A stretch of 64,000 nucleotides of DNA from Tannerellaceae bacterium (GCA_031259845.1 JAIRKZ010000149.1:1-64000); one strand, 5' to 3'; numbered from the stretch's first letter, positions 27,092 through 37,162 are shown. Translations and numbers: made by a program. Notes: generated by a model from the letters alone, not told the origin.

Positions 27092-27151
27092 GTTCAGGGC
27101 AAACGCACGAAAATAACGAACTTTTCCGATTTCAAACATAGAAACTTAATT

Positions 27152-27207
27152 CCTGTTTTCCTGTTTTCCTGTTTTCGTGTTTTCGTGTTTTCGTGTTTTC
27201 GTGTTTT
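27152..27207. repeat. 8-bp tandem repeat (seven units)
   Basis: Three CCTGTTTT units are followed by four CGTGTTTT units without interruption, in the gap between the propeller gene and the sigma factor. The unit is not a multiple of three, which argues against coding. Such a tract is prone to slip-strand copy-number change. Confidence 0.85.
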
Positions 27208-27452
27208 TTCTGACGATTGTATGTTGCCCTCATCCCAAAACACCTTTTTTGCTCGCTAAAAAAACCTATTTTTAACGAGAGTTTCCATACTATCACCTTG
27301 AAAACCGATCCAATATTCATCCCATCCTACGGAAACGTCAGGCTCATACTTATGCCATTCGCCCGAGAAAAGCAGGATGCTGCTACCGGTAATGAATAAA
27401 ATTTATGCAGGCTCTTATATATTATTGCGAAAATACTAACTTTACCACTGCT

Positions 27453-28010
27453 ATGGATAATCTTATGATTGATAAGTTGAAATCTGGAGATGAAAGGGCA
27501 TTTGAATACATATACAATCAGTATTACGGATTGTTGTGTCGTTTTGCATACCAATTACTGGGCGATTCCCCTTTAGTTGAAGAAATAGTGGATGATGTTA
27601 TTTTCCACTTATGGGAATATCGCGCTGAAATTGAGATTGCTGTTTCCATTCGTGCTTATTTGTTACGTGCGGTACGTAATCGTTGCTTGAATAAATTGAA
27701 CGCCCAAGCAAGCACAGATGAAATTAATTTCTCTTCATTACCTTTTCCTGAAGGTGTTTTGGAAAAAATGCTAATGGACGACAGACATCCGTTGGGTTAT
27801 TTATTAGAACAGGAGTTAGAAAAAAAAATGTTAGATAGCATAGAGAAATTGCCTAAGGAGTGCCGGGCCGTTTTTAAGAAAAGTCGCTTTGAACAAAAAA
27901 CGTATGAAGAAATAGCATCCGAACTGAAAATTTCATTGAACACAGTTAAATACCACATAAAGAATGCCTTATCTTCCCTTCATGCAACTATGGAGGAGTA
28001 CTTTAAATAA
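27453..28010 (+). CDS. ECF-type RNA polymerase sigma factor
   Basis: This 185-residue sigma-70 factor is of the Bacteroidetes extracytoplasmic-function type. Region 2 reads FEYIYNQYYGLLCRFAYQLL through EEIVDDVIFHLWEYR. Region 4 includes LPKECRAVFKKSRFEQKTYEEIASELKIS, a helix-turn-helix. The start at 27453 (MDNLMIDKLKSGDERAF) is the canonical beginning; the track's 16 extra residues are not conserved in style. It is followed after 73 bases by its likely FecR anti-sigma and then by an STN-type SusC. Together they form a cell-surface signalling loop that should switch on this glycan locus when substrate is bound. Confidence 0.9.
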   Translation: MDNLMIDKLKSGDERAFEYIYNQYYGLLCRFAYQLLGDSPLVEEIVDDVIFHLWEYRAEIEIAVSIRAYLLRAVRNRCLNKLNAQASTDEINFSSLPFPEGVLEKMLMDDRHPLGYLLEQELEKKMLDSIEKLPKECRAVFKKSRFEQKTYEEIASELKISLNTVKYHIKNALSSLHATMEEYFK

Positions 28011-28083
28011 AAAAAGATATTTTTTAGACTACCCGCTTTCTTCATTTTTTTGTCTATTATAATAAGGCCTGTTATAAGAACGT

Positions 28084-29094
28084 ATGTACACAGAAGAAAA
28101 AAATAAAAATATTGATGATTTGTTGGTGGAATATTTTTCCGGCAACACGAATGAGGAGTTATTGACACAATTGGAACGACAGATGGAAAAATCGGAAGAA
28201 ACTTCTGATTATGTACGTACCCAATTAGAAATATGGTTTTCTTCAGGAGTAGCCGGCAATGAATTGTCTTTTGATGCGCACAAAGCGTATATACGTTATA
28301 AACAACGGATATCTAAAGCGGGAAAACCGGAGAAAACAGCACGCGCATTTCCTTGGAAAATGCTATACCGGGCTGTGGCTGTGATATTGATTTTACTATT
28401 GCCTTTGGTGGGTTATTGGGGAGGTAAAGAAACAGTGAAGCATACTTTTGCAGATGTTGTGGTAGAGGCTCCCATGGGGTCTCAGACTAAACTTTCTTTG
28501 CCCGACGGAACGGCTGTGTGGTTGAATGCCGGTAGTAGAATTGTTTATTCACAAAGTTTTGGCGTAGATGACAGGAAATTGCGATTAGAGGGGGAAGGAT
28601 ATTTTGAAGTTGCAAAGAATGATAATAAACCTTTTGAAATAAAAACACAGGAACTGAACTTACGGGTGGTAGGGACTAAATTTAATTTAAAAAACTATCC
28701 GGATGATGAAGAGGTAACTGTAAATTTACTGGAAGGTAGGGTTGCCCTGACAAATATTCTGAAAGCGATGCCGGAACTTTATTTGGAACCAGAGGAAAGA
28801 ATCGTGCTCAACAAGCGGACAGGAATAATAAAGAAATCAAAGACCGATGTGACGAACGCCAACGCATGGGGCAGAAATGAATTGTACTTTGATGAGGAAC
28901 TGCTGGAGGATATAGCTAAGAAATTGATGCGCAGTTTCGATGTGAAGATAGAAGTGGCAGACACTCTGCGCAATAAACGTTTCTATGGCTATTTTAAAAT
29001 TACAGGGAATAGTGTGGATGATGTGCTTAAGGCAATGGCGTCTACCAATCAGATGAAATACGCATATAAAAATGATATATATATATTGTATTAA
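28084..29094 (+). CDS. FecR family anti-sigma factor
   Basis: This 336-residue inner-membrane protein has an N-terminal cytoplasmic region of about 93 residues, a membrane segment (AVAVILILLLPLVGYWGG, about 97-114), a periplasmic FecR domain (VEAPMGSQTKLSLPDGTAVWLNAGS onward) and a C-terminal DUF4974 region. In such systems the periplasmic part contacts the STN domain of the cognate SusC, and the cytoplasmic part holds the sigma factor. The neighbours on both sides (ECF sigma and STN-SusC) fit that model exactly. The start is the first ATG after the sigma stop. Confidence 0.9.
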   Translation: MYTEEKNKNIDDLLVEYFSGNTNEELLTQLERQMEKSEETSDYVRTQLEIWFSSGVAGNELSFDAHKAYIRYKQRISKAGKPEKTARAFPWKMLYRAVAVILILLLPLVGYWGGKETVKHTFADVVVEAPMGSQTKLSLPDGTAVWLNAGSRIVYSQSFGVDDRKLRLEGEGYFEVAKNDNKPFEIKTQELNLRVVGTKFNLKNYPDDEEVTVNLLEGRVALTNILKAMPELYLEPEERIVLNKRTGIIKKSKTDVTNANAWGRNELYFDEELLEDIAKKLMRSFDVKIEVADTLRNKRFYGYFKITGNSVDDVLKAMASTNQMKYAYKNDIYILY

Positions 29095-29161
29095 ATTGTA
29101 TTAATAAGAATGATTTTTTTTGTTAAACCTTAAAGAGTAATTGCATGAAACAGAGACTTTC

Positions 29162-29230
29162 CGGTTAACCGAGAAAAGGCGCTTTGATAATAGAAAAAAT
29201 CGGAGGATGTGACCGCATCCCCCGGATTTT
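29162..29230 (+). promoter_or_regulatory. palindrome and hairpin in the susC leader
   Basis: The 242-base gap between fecR and susC holds a perfect palindrome CGGTTAACCG (29162-29171). It also holds a strong hairpin CGGAGGATG...CATCCCCCG (29200-29226) followed by TTTT. The palindrome could be an operator or part of the sigma-dependent promoter; the hairpin looks like a terminator or leader structure. GCCTGCAGGC, another perfect palindrome, lies further on. Confidence 0.4.
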
Positions 29231-29336
29231 GAATGTTAAGAGCAGCCTGCAGGCAGCCTGTTTTAATACTTATACCAGGCAAAGATAGCGATTCTTTAGA
29301 ATCAATTAATTATTTAATCAAAAAATCAAGAGATTT

Positions 29337-32300
29337 ATGGAATATATAAAAAGGGTTATATTTATAGCCTCAGTAATACTTTGCATTAACCTATCGGCTT
29401 TTTCTCAATCCATATCATTGAATAACAATGATATAACGATAAAAGAAGCGATAGAACAACTTAAAAAAACATCGGGATATTCATTTGTGTTTTCATCGGT
29501 AGATATAGATACATCAAAGCACATTTCTTTGTCATTGGAAGACGCCACTGTAGATGAAGCCGTGCAACAGATTTTGCAAGGGCAAAAAGATATTGCTTAC
29601 GAAATATCGGGTAAAAAGATTATTCTTAAGAAAACGACATCTGTTCTTACGGTCGGAAATAAAGAAAAGATCACAGGGCGTGTCATTGATGGAAATGGCG
29701 ATCCGATTATTGGCGCTACCATTGTGCTGAAAGGTGCCACCACAGGTACTATAACTGACATAGATGGTTATTTTTCTTTGGATGCGGTTTCAGATTCGAT
29801 ATTAGAAATATCTTACATTGGTTATCAGACGCAACAATTGAAAGCGGTTGCAGGAAGCATACTTGTTGTTTCTTTGAAAGAAAACGCACAATTGCTTGAT
29901 GAGGTGGTTGTTATCGGTTATGGGACGACAACGCGTAAGGACTTTACGGGCTCCGTATCGTCTATGAAACTGGAGAATTCGCCTGTGGCGCTGGTATCCA
30001 ACACGAATGCTTTGGAAGCACTGAAAGGGTCTGTCGGCGGATTAGATATCGGCGCTACTAATATGGCCGGAGAGCAACCCTCCATGTTGATGCGCGGACA
30101 AAACTCAATCTCAGGTAATAATGACCCGCTGCTGATTGTGGATGGCGTGATTTTCTTGGGTAATCTGAATGATATCAATCCGAACGATATAGCAATAATC
30201 GATGTGTTGAAAGACGCCTCTTCAGCGGCGGCGTATGGTTCACGATCGGCTAACGGTGTGATTGCCATTACGACCAAACGTGGTAAGTCCGGCAAACCGG
30301 TAATTAACTTGAATGTGACAGGCACGATGCAATCCTGGCATCGCCAACCGGAATTCATGGATGGAGAAAGCTACCTGCAGATGCTTCACGATAAGAACGG
30401 TACTACCGTAGAATCATTGAGCACACAGCAAAGGACAAACTATGAAGCCGGAAATGAAACTAATTGGTTGGACGAAATTTCCCGCAAGGGCTGGTTACAA
30501 GACTATCAGGTGTCTGTGTCGGGTGCAGGAGAGAAGATGAATTATTACCTGTCGACCTCTTATACGGATAATAAAGGTATCATAATCGGCGATGATTTCT
30601 CGCGTATCACCATGATGGCAAAGATCAGTACGGATATTACAGACTGGTTGAAAATAGGTGCGGACGCTTCTTATACTTATTCTGATTACTCTGGCGTGGG
30701 CGCTGAGTACAACAGAGCGGTTCTTCTTGGCCCGTACGATGTGATGTATAGAAAAGGCGTTGATTTGTTGGAGAGATACCCTTTGGGCTCTAATACATTT
30801 GAGAATCCGTTGTGGAAAGACCAATCCGGCATGTATGACAATTTGGATATCAGACGTAATTTCCGCATCAACGCACACGCAGTTGTAAAACTACCTTGGG
30901 TGAAAGGGCTGAGTTATCGCGTCAACTATTCTGCTTACATGAATGTGAATGATGGGGCGGAATTCTATCATGAGGGTTATTATGCGCCATTAGGCGCTTA
31001 TGACGACGACTCGCGTTATTCTGACGAAACGGTTTATTCCATGTTGGGTTCAACAAACGGTTATTACCAGAACGCCAAGACAGACAGCTGGGTAGTAGAT
31101 AATATATTGAACTACAAAAACACATTTGGTAATCATTCCATCGATTTGACGGCTGTTGCCACTCGTGACAGTAAGCTCGACAGGTGGGACAAGATGGAAG
31201 GGCGTGATTATGTAGCCAATGGTAATACAAATTTAGGTTATGACGGATTGCAGTATGCCACTACGCAGAAAACGAACACAGGTATTACCCGCCGCCGGAA
31301 TGCCGGCTATTTCGCCCGTGGTTCTTACTCTTACGATGACAGATATTATTTAACGGCTTCGTATCGCAGGGACGGCGCTTCTGTATTTGGCGAAGATAAC
31401 AAATGGGGTAACTTTTTCGCCTTTGGCGGCGCTTACCGTATCACTCGCGAAGACTTTATGAAGGATGTTAAGTTTTTGAACGACTTGAAATTGAAATTAT
31501 CTTGGGGTAGAAACGGTAATCAGGGTATCAGCCCTTACGGCACGCTCTCCGGAGCAGTTATCGGTCCGGGTGGGGGTATTGCCTATCCATTTGGAAATTC
31601 TACCGTTCCTTCGTTTGGCATCAGACAGAGTTCATTGGGGAATAGTAGCCTCGGGTGGGAAACAACCGATTCATGGAACGTTGGATTTGAATCGACTTGG
31701 TTGGACAATCGCCTGTTTGTCAACATGGACGTTTATTTGTCAAAAACTACCGACCAGATATTTAACCGTACGATTCCTTCCATGACCGGTTTTGAATCTA
31801 TGATGTCTACGATGGGCGAAGTGGCCAATCGTGGTGTAGAATTCAGTATTCACTCGGTAAACATTAAGAACAAGGACTGGAGATGGGATACCAATCTTAC
31901 TTTCTGGCTGAACCGCAACAAACTGGTTCGTTTGTATGGTGAAGATTTAGATGGCGATGGCAAGGAAGATGATGATTTGGGCAACAACTTGTTCATCGGC
32001 CACTCTATCCATTCCATTTACGGTTACAAGGTTGCCGGCATTGTACAGAAGGATGATACGGAATACATACAGGCTAACGGCGCTATTTCCGGTAATCCGA
32101 AGTATGTTGATATGGATGGTAATGGAACAATCGGTGTGGAAGATCGTACCATACTGGGTACGTCGGATTCCCGTTTCAGGATGAGTTTGTCGAATACCCT
32201 TTCATGGAAGAATTTAGAACTGTATTTTATGTTGACTGGTACGTTCGGAGGAAATGAATATTATGTAAGTGAAAACATGCCGGCTTTCCTTGCTGGCGGC

Positions 32301-32642
32301 GGTGGCGGTGGAGCTTACTCCAACAATATGTATATACCTTATTGGACAGAAGATCGTCCGGGCAACAAATACCCTGCGGCGAACTTTGGAGGAGACGGAC
32401 GCTTCAAGGGTCTGCAAAGCCGTGCGTTTGTACGCTTACAGGACGTCACATTGTCTTATACCGTCAATTCTGCTAAAATAAAGAATTTAGGCGTCAATAA
32501 TCTGAGGATATTTTTCACCGGCAAGAATTTGTTCACGATTACGGGTTGGGAGAATGGAGACCCGGAGTTGGGCAACACCATTTTGTCCGCTACGTATCCT
32601 ATCTCTACAAACCTCTCTTTGGGTGCAAATATCAGTTTCTAA
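29337..32642 (+). CDS. SusC/RagA TonB-dependent transporter with STN domain
   Basis: This is an outer-membrane barrel of 1101 residues that imports oligosaccharides with its SusD partner, driven by TonB. The signal peptide ends AFSQ (about residue 24). An STN domain (ITIKEAIEQLKKTSGYSFVF, residues about 25-100) marks it as a signalling transporter. It is followed by a carboxypeptidase-regulatory-like domain (GRVIDGNGDPIIGATIVLKG, about 113-190), the SusC linker EVVVIGYGTTTRKDFTGSVS, the plug with LIVDGVIF, and the barrel. Together with the ECF sigma and FecR genes upstream it forms a trans-envelope regulatory loop. susD follows after 20 bases. Confidence 0.95.
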   Translation: MEYIKRVIFIASVILCINLSAFSQSISLNNNDITIKEAIEQLKKTSGYSFVFSSVDIDTSKHISLSLEDATVDEAVQQILQGQKDIAYEISGKKIILKKTTSVLTVGNKEKITGRVIDGNGDPIIGATIVLKGATTGTITDIDGYFSLDAVSDSILEISYIGYQTQQLKAVAGSILVVSLKENAQLLDEVVVIGYGTTTRKDFTGSVSSMKLENSPVALVSNTNALEALKGSVGGLDIGATNMAGEQPSMLMRGQNSISGNNDPLLIVDGVIFLGNLNDINPNDIAIIDVLKDASSAAAYGSRSANGVIAITTKRGKSGKPVINLNVTGTMQSWHRQPEFMDGESYLQMLHDKNGTTVESLSTQQRTNYEAGNETNWLDEISRKGWLQDYQVSVSGAGEKMNYYLSTSYTDNKGIIIGDDFSRITMMAKISTDITDWLKIGADASYTYSDYSGVGAEYNRAVLLGPYDVMYRKGVDLLERYPLGSNTFENPLWKDQSGMYDNLDIRRNFRINAHAVVKLPWVKGLSYRVNYSAYMNVNDGAEFYHEGYYAPLGAYDDDSRYSDETVYSMLGSTNGYYQNAKTDSWVVDNILNYKNTFGNHSIDLTAVATRDSKLDRWDKMEGRDYVANGNTNLGYDGLQYATTQKTNTGITRRRNAGYFARGSYSYDDRYYLTASYRRDGASVFGEDNKWGNFFAFGGAYRITREDFMKDVKFLNDLKLKLSWGRNGNQGISPYGTLSGAVIGPGGGIAYPFGNSTVPSFGIRQSSLGNSSLGWETTDSWNVGFESTWLDNRLFVNMDVYLSKTTDQIFNRTIPSMTGFESMMSTMGEVANRGVEFSIHSVNIKNKDWRWDTNLTFWLNRNKLVRLYGEDLDGDGKEDDDLGNNLFIGHSIHSIYGYKVAGIVQKDDTEYIQANGAISGNPKYVDMDGNGTIGVEDRTILGTSDSRFRMSLSNTLSWKNLELYFMLTGTFGGNEYYVSENMPAFLAGGGGGGAYSNNMYIPYWTEDRPGNKYPAANFGGDGRFKGLQSRAFVRLQDVTLSYTVNSAKIKNLGVNNLRIFFTGKNLFTITGWENGDPELGNTILSATYPISTNLSLGANISF

Positions 32643-32662
32643 ACTTAATACTTTGACGAATC

Positions 32663-34450
32663 ATGAATATTCTTAAAAATAAAATCAATATCGGATTGAC
32701 CGTTTTGTCTGTTATCATGGCAAGCGGTTGTAACGATGATGCTTTCTTGCGGGAAAGTCCGGAATCTTCCTATGCGGTAGAAAATGTTTTCAAAAGTTCC
32801 AATCAAGTGAGGCAGGTGGTTACCTCTTGCTATGAGAAAGTACGTGATATTTTTTGTACTTCTGCTCCTATGTTCTTCTCTCCGAGACATTATTATATGG
32901 GAAGTAACGGTACGGATATGTTTGATGTGCCCAACGGTCGCGATGCGCAGAGCATGAATGATTATAGTAAACTGGCGGCGGACTTTGACATCTACAAACA
33001 AGTGTACAATAACTTTTACAATTTGGTTTCTCAAGCCAATCTGGCCATATCTGCCGCCGGGGAAGTGGCGTGGGGTTCCGAGGACGACAAAGTTCAAACG
33101 TTGGCAGAAGCCCATTTCTTTAGAGCCTATGCTTATATGAACTTGGGCGAGTTGTATGGTGGCGTTCCTTTGGTGACGGAGCGCATTACGTCTCCGCGTT
33201 ACGACTTCCGGCGCAGTAGTCGTGTGGAAACATATCAGCTTGCCATAGACGACATGGAGAACTATGCCTTGGCTCTTCCGCAAACCCATGCCGATGCCGG
33301 CCGTTTAGTAAAGGGCGTTGTTCAGCATTACTTGTGTCAGCTTTATATAGACGAGGGCGTGGCGTTGCAAGAAGAAGGAAAAGACGGAACAGCTTCTTTT
33401 CTCAAGGCCGGGGAGTATGCCGACGCAGTAATAGACGGTGGCATTTATAACTTGATGATGAATCGTTTCGGCGCCCGCCAGCATGAGAACCCTGTTTATT
33501 ATTACGCCACAAGCATGCAGGAGAAGACGCCCGAACACACGTATGAATCTGCCGGCGTACATATCGAGGGTAATGTGTTCTGGGACTTGTTCCAAGAAGG
33601 CAATCAGGATTATCAAAACGGCAACACGGAAGCCATTTGGGTGGCCCAGATGAGTTTAGACCTTTGTCAACAAGGATATGACGCCAATCGTATGGCTCAT
33701 TCTTGCAATTACAGTCCGGTAGCCCGCGATGTTCAAGGTGAACTGATGGGTAGTTTGGAGGATGTGGGCGGCGAAGGTGTTACAGCCGTGATGCCTACTT
33801 GGTACACACGCGACATCATTTACGAAGGAAAATGGGGTGATGACATACGTAACTCCGAGGCGGTGTTCAGAAGAACCTTTGTAGGTAACCAAAAGAACGG
33901 ACAGTACTATGGTAAAATTGCTCCTTGGGATGTGTTACATAAGGTGAAAAACGGTATGAAAGACCGACAAGCCGAAACATATCTGTTCCCTATTTCCTGC
34001 AAGATTGCCACAGATAAATATACCGGCTACATGGCAGGTCTGGATGGTAGCTATTCATTTCTCTACAGGGATGATTATCTGGTACGTCTGCCGGAAACGA
34101 TCTTGTTGCGCGCGGAAGTAAAATGGCGTTTGGGCGACAATGGCGGCGCTGCTGCCGATATCAACAAACTGAGAGAAAGGGCTCAATGCAGCTACATGGT
34201 TACAGCTTCCGACGTAAGTTTAGACTTGATATTGGATGAGCGCGCCCGTGAACTGGCGTATGAAGAACATCGCTGGAACACACTGCTTCGTGTGGGAGGA
34301 ACTATAGCCATAGACCGCATTAAAAAATATGCTTACTGGGATGTGGCGCGTACGTCTCTTGCCAGCAAGAAATTCAATTTGTGGCCCATTCCCCAAAGCG
34401 TGATTGATACAAACAAGGACGTCAAGCTGGAACAGAATCCGGGTTGGTAA
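32663..34450 (+). CDS. SusD/RagB family nutrient-binding lipoprotein
   Basis: This 595-residue surface lipoprotein caps the SusC channel and binds glycan. The signal ends VIMASGCNDD with the lipobox Cys near residue 23. TPR-like helices (LAEAHFFRAYAYMNLGELYGGVPLV) form the conserved SusD core. The C-terminal RELAYEEHRWNTLLRVG and the final QNPGW are family hallmarks. It lies 20 bases after susC and is separated from the downstream rhamnosidase by a strong hairpin, so it is probably made in larger amounts than the enzymes. Confidence 0.95.
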   Translation: MNILKNKINIGLTVLSVIMASGCNDDAFLRESPESSYAVENVFKSSNQVRQVVTSCYEKVRDIFCTSAPMFFSPRHYYMGSNGTDMFDVPNGRDAQSMNDYSKLAADFDIYKQVYNNFYNLVSQANLAISAAGEVAWGSEDDKVQTLAEAHFFRAYAYMNLGELYGGVPLVTERITSPRYDFRRSSRVETYQLAIDDMENYALALPQTHADAGRLVKGVVQHYLCQLYIDEGVALQEEGKDGTASFLKAGEYADAVIDGGIYNLMMNRFGARQHENPVYYYATSMQEKTPEHTYESAGVHIEGNVFWDLFQEGNQDYQNGNTEAIWVAQMSLDLCQQGYDANRMAHSCNYSPVARDVQGELMGSLEDVGGEGVTAVMPTWYTRDIIYEGKWGDDIRNSEAVFRRTFVGNQKNGQYYGKIAPWDVLHKVKNGMKDRQAETYLFPISCKIATDKYTGYMAGLDGSYSFLYRDDYLVRLPETILLRAEVKWRLGDNGGAAADINKLRERAQCSYMVTASDVSLDLILDERARELAYEEHRWNTLLRVGGTIAIDRIKKYAYWDVARTSLASKKFNLWPIPQSVIDTNKDVKLEQNPGW

Positions 34451-34466
34451 TTAAGTAACATATTAG

Positions 34467-34500
34467 AACAGGTACCCGTTTTATCCTGCGGGTACCTGTT
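34467..34500 (+). terminator. intra-operon hairpin after susD
   Basis: AACAGGTACCCG (34467-34478) and CGGGTACCTGTT (34489-34500) are perfect 12-base complements around a 10-base loop, followed by TGTTAAT rather than a clean T run. It probably acts as a partial terminator or mRNA-stabilising element between susD and the enzyme genes. Confidence 0.6.
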
Positions 34501-34518
34501 TGTTAATAACTTGTAGTT

Positions 34519-37158
34519 ATGAAAAAAATTATTCTGTTTATAGTATCTGGCTTGATGGGTGTCCATATCTTATCTGCATCTTCTATTTTACTTAAAGACT
34601 TGCGTTGCGAGAATTTGAAGAATCCTATAGGTATAGACAACACGGCGCCGCATTTCAGTTGGAAAGTGTTGTGCGATGTGCCTATGCGGCAACAGTTTTA
34701 TGAGATACAAGCAGCTACAGACAGCATACAATTGTATCAAGGGAAGGCAGATTTGTGGGATTCAGGAAAAACAAACTCCAATGCTTCGGTCATGATTCCT
34801 TATCAGGGTAAAGAATTGAACTCACGTATGCTATGTTATTGGCGTGTACGCGTGGGTAATGAAAGGGGAGATATTTCAGAATGGAGCCCCATTCAACGGT
34901 TTGCTGTCGGCGTACTGGAGAATGACGCTTTGCGAGGAAAGTTTATCAGCCTTGCCGGAGGAAATGTGTCTTCACCGTTATTGAGAAAATCATTTACTAT
35001 TGAAAAAGTAGGTACGACCTTTCTGCATGTCAATTCTTTAGGCTATCATGAAGTGTATGTCAATGGAAAGAAAGCGGATGATTCTATCTTGAATCCGGCC
35101 GTCTCTCAACTGAATAAACGCTCGTTAATTGTTACGTATGATATCACACCGTTCCTGAAAAAGGGAGATAACGAATTACTTCTTTGGTTAGGAAAAGGTT
35201 GGTACAAGAAAACAACTTTTAAGGCTGAACATGACGGTCCTGTTGTAAGGGTGGAAATGGATGTTCTGAAAAACGACAACTGGGAACCGTTGCTTGTAAC
35301 GGATGCTACCTGGCAAGGTCGTGAAAGCGGATATTCTGATACCGGCTCCTGGAATGCGTTGCGATTTGGCGGAGAGCGGATAGACGCTCGTATGCTTCCC
35401 TCCGGATTGACTGTTGAAGAACTGGATAAATTGCAATGGACGGCAACGGCAGCGGTGACGGTGAATGACCGCAAAGCATCTCCGCAAATGTGTGAATCGA
35501 ATAAAATCCAGGAAATAGTAACTCCCAAAACTATCACGCTTCTTGATAATAATACATGGCTGATTGATATGGGGAAGGTATTGACGGGATGGTTCGAGTT
35601 GCAAATTCCTCAAATGTCCGAAGGGCATGCGATTACGGCGTCATATAGTGATTTTATGAAAACCGATGGTTCTATAGATGAGCAAGGCGAGAGCGATAAA
35701 TATATTGCTTCCGGTAAGGTTGGCGACGTTTTTCGTAATAAATTCCATTATCATGCTTTCCGTTATGTCAAGATTTCTAATCTGCCTGATAGACCACAGA
35801 TGGCTCAAATAAAGGCTTATTTAGTACATGGAGACTATCATTCTGCATCAACCTTTGTTTGTTCGGATACAGATTTGAATGCCATACATGATATGGTGAA
35901 CTATACGTTAAAGTGCCTTGTCTTAAGTGGGTATATGGTGGATTGTCCACACTTGGAACGTGCCGGTTACGGAGGCGACGGCAACTCGTCCACACAGATA
36001 TTTCAGACCATGTACGATGCCGCTCCTACCTTTGTCAACTGGTTGCAGGCATGGAAAGATGTCATGCAGAAAGATGGCGGTCTGCCTCACGTGGCTCCTG
36101 CCGGCGGTGGCGGCGGTGGTCCTTACTGGTGCGGATTCATCGTGCTGGCTCCCTGGCGTGCATATGTGAACTATGGCGACAGCCGCTTGTTGGAGCGTTG
36201 TTACGGCAGCATGAAGAAGTGGTTCGGCTATGTGGACAAGTACACAGTGAACGGCTTGCTGAAACGCTGGCCCGATACGCCTTATCGTGATTGGTATTTG
36301 GGAGACTGGTTGGCTCCTGCGGGAGTGGATAGCGGCAATCAGGCATCTATAGATTTGGTGAACAACTGTTTCATTAGCGACTGTCTGGATGCTATATGCA
36401 AAATAGCGACGGTGTTAGGATATGAAAACGAAGCGAAATCATTTGCTGTACGTAAAGAGAAACTGAATACTTTGATTCATCAAACATTCTATAACAATGA
36501 AGAAAATATCTATGCGACAGGCTCGCAACTTGATATGGCTTATCCGATGCTGGTGGGGGCTGTTCCCGACAGACTGTATGCTTCGGTAAGAGAACAATTG
36601 AAGAAACGTACGGAAGAACAATACAAAGGACACATTGGCGTTGGCCTGGTGGGTGTTCCCATTCTGACAGATTGGGCTATCCGGAATAAAGAAGCTGACT
36701 TTATGTATCATTTATTGAAGCAGCCTGATTATCCGGGCTATTTACACATGCTGAACAATGGCGCGACTACCACTTGGGAATATTGGAATGGAGAACGTAG
36801 CCGTGTGCATAATTGTTACAACGGCGTCGGCAATTGGTTTTATCAGGCTGTAGGCGGCATTCTCCCTGACGAGGACAATCCTGGCTACCGTCATTTCTTC
36901 ATAGACCCGCAAGTTCCTGAAAGAGTTACTTGGGCGCATACTTCTAAAGAGACGCCTTATGGCGCCGTAGTGGTCAACTGGCGGCAAAAAGAAGAGCTTC
37001 GTAGCTTGCATATTGTTTTGCCTGTAGGAGTAAAGGCTAGTGTTGTTGTCCCGGAAAATGCTGTTGATTGTTGTTTGAATGGTAAAAAAATGGAATTACC
37101 GGATGATTGCCTATTGTTGGAAACCGGAACCAGCGAAGTGAAATTCTTATTGAAATGA
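34519..37158 (+). CDS. alpha-L-rhamnosidase (GH78)
   Basis: This secreted enzyme of 879 residues should release terminal alpha-L-rhamnose. A signal peptide (MKKIILFIVSGLMGVHILSAS) leads into the family's N-terminal block LRCENLKNPIGIDNTAPHFSW and beta-sandwich domains (about 30-400). An (alpha/alpha)6 catalytic barrel follows. The catalytic stretch DCPHLERAGYGGDG matches the GH78 pattern D-C-P-x-x-E-R-x-x-x-x-G-D. The C-terminal part holds TTTWEYWNG and the beta-sandwich end. It sits in the rhamnose locus, 68 bases after susD and 4 bases before the esterase. Confidence 0.92.
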   Translation: MKKIILFIVSGLMGVHILSASSILLKDLRCENLKNPIGIDNTAPHFSWKVLCDVPMRQQFYEIQAATDSIQLYQGKADLWDSGKTNSNASVMIPYQGKELNSRMLCYWRVRVGNERGDISEWSPIQRFAVGVLENDALRGKFISLAGGNVSSPLLRKSFTIEKVGTTFLHVNSLGYHEVYVNGKKADDSILNPAVSQLNKRSLIVTYDITPFLKKGDNELLLWLGKGWYKKTTFKAEHDGPVVRVEMDVLKNDNWEPLLVTDATWQGRESGYSDTGSWNALRFGGERIDARMLPSGLTVEELDKLQWTATAAVTVNDRKASPQMCESNKIQEIVTPKTITLLDNNTWLIDMGKVLTGWFELQIPQMSEGHAITASYSDFMKTDGSIDEQGESDKYIASGKVGDVFRNKFHYHAFRYVKISNLPDRPQMAQIKAYLVHGDYHSASTFVCSDTDLNAIHDMVNYTLKCLVLSGYMVDCPHLERAGYGGDGNSSTQIFQTMYDAAPTFVNWLQAWKDVMQKDGGLPHVAPAGGGGGGPYWCGFIVLAPWRAYVNYGDSRLLERCYGSMKKWFGYVDKYTVNGLLKRWPDTPYRDWYLGDWLAPAGVDSGNQASIDLVNNCFISDCLDAICKIATVLGYENEAKSFAVRKEKLNTLIHQTFYNNEENIYATGSQLDMAYPMLVGAVPDRLYASVREQLKKRTEEQYKGHIGVGLVGVPILTDWAIRNKEADFMYHLLKQPDYPGYLHMLNNGATTTWEYWNGERSRVHNCYNGVGNWFYQAVGGILPDEDNPGYRHFFIDPQVPERVTWAHTSKETPYGAVVVNWRQKEELRSLHIVLPVGVKASVVVPENAVDCCLNGKKMELPDDCLLLETGTSEVKFLLK

Positions 37159-37162
37159 AAAT

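Noticed and set aside
27132-27320. 62-residue ORF with a HENTKTRKHENRKTGKQ repeat
   Set aside because: The repeated peptide is only the translation of the 8-bp tandem DNA repeat, whose unit is not a multiple of three.
36061-36120. Glycine-rich APAGGGGGGPYW stretch in GH78, first thought to be a repeat expansion
   Set aside because: A similar glycine run is present in the second GH78 and in SusC, so it looks like a normal loop rather than slippage.
35913-36290. 125-residue plus-frame ORF and its opposite-strand shadows in the rhamnosidase
   Set aside because: They are out-of-frame shadows of the GH78 gene, which has a complete conserved frame.
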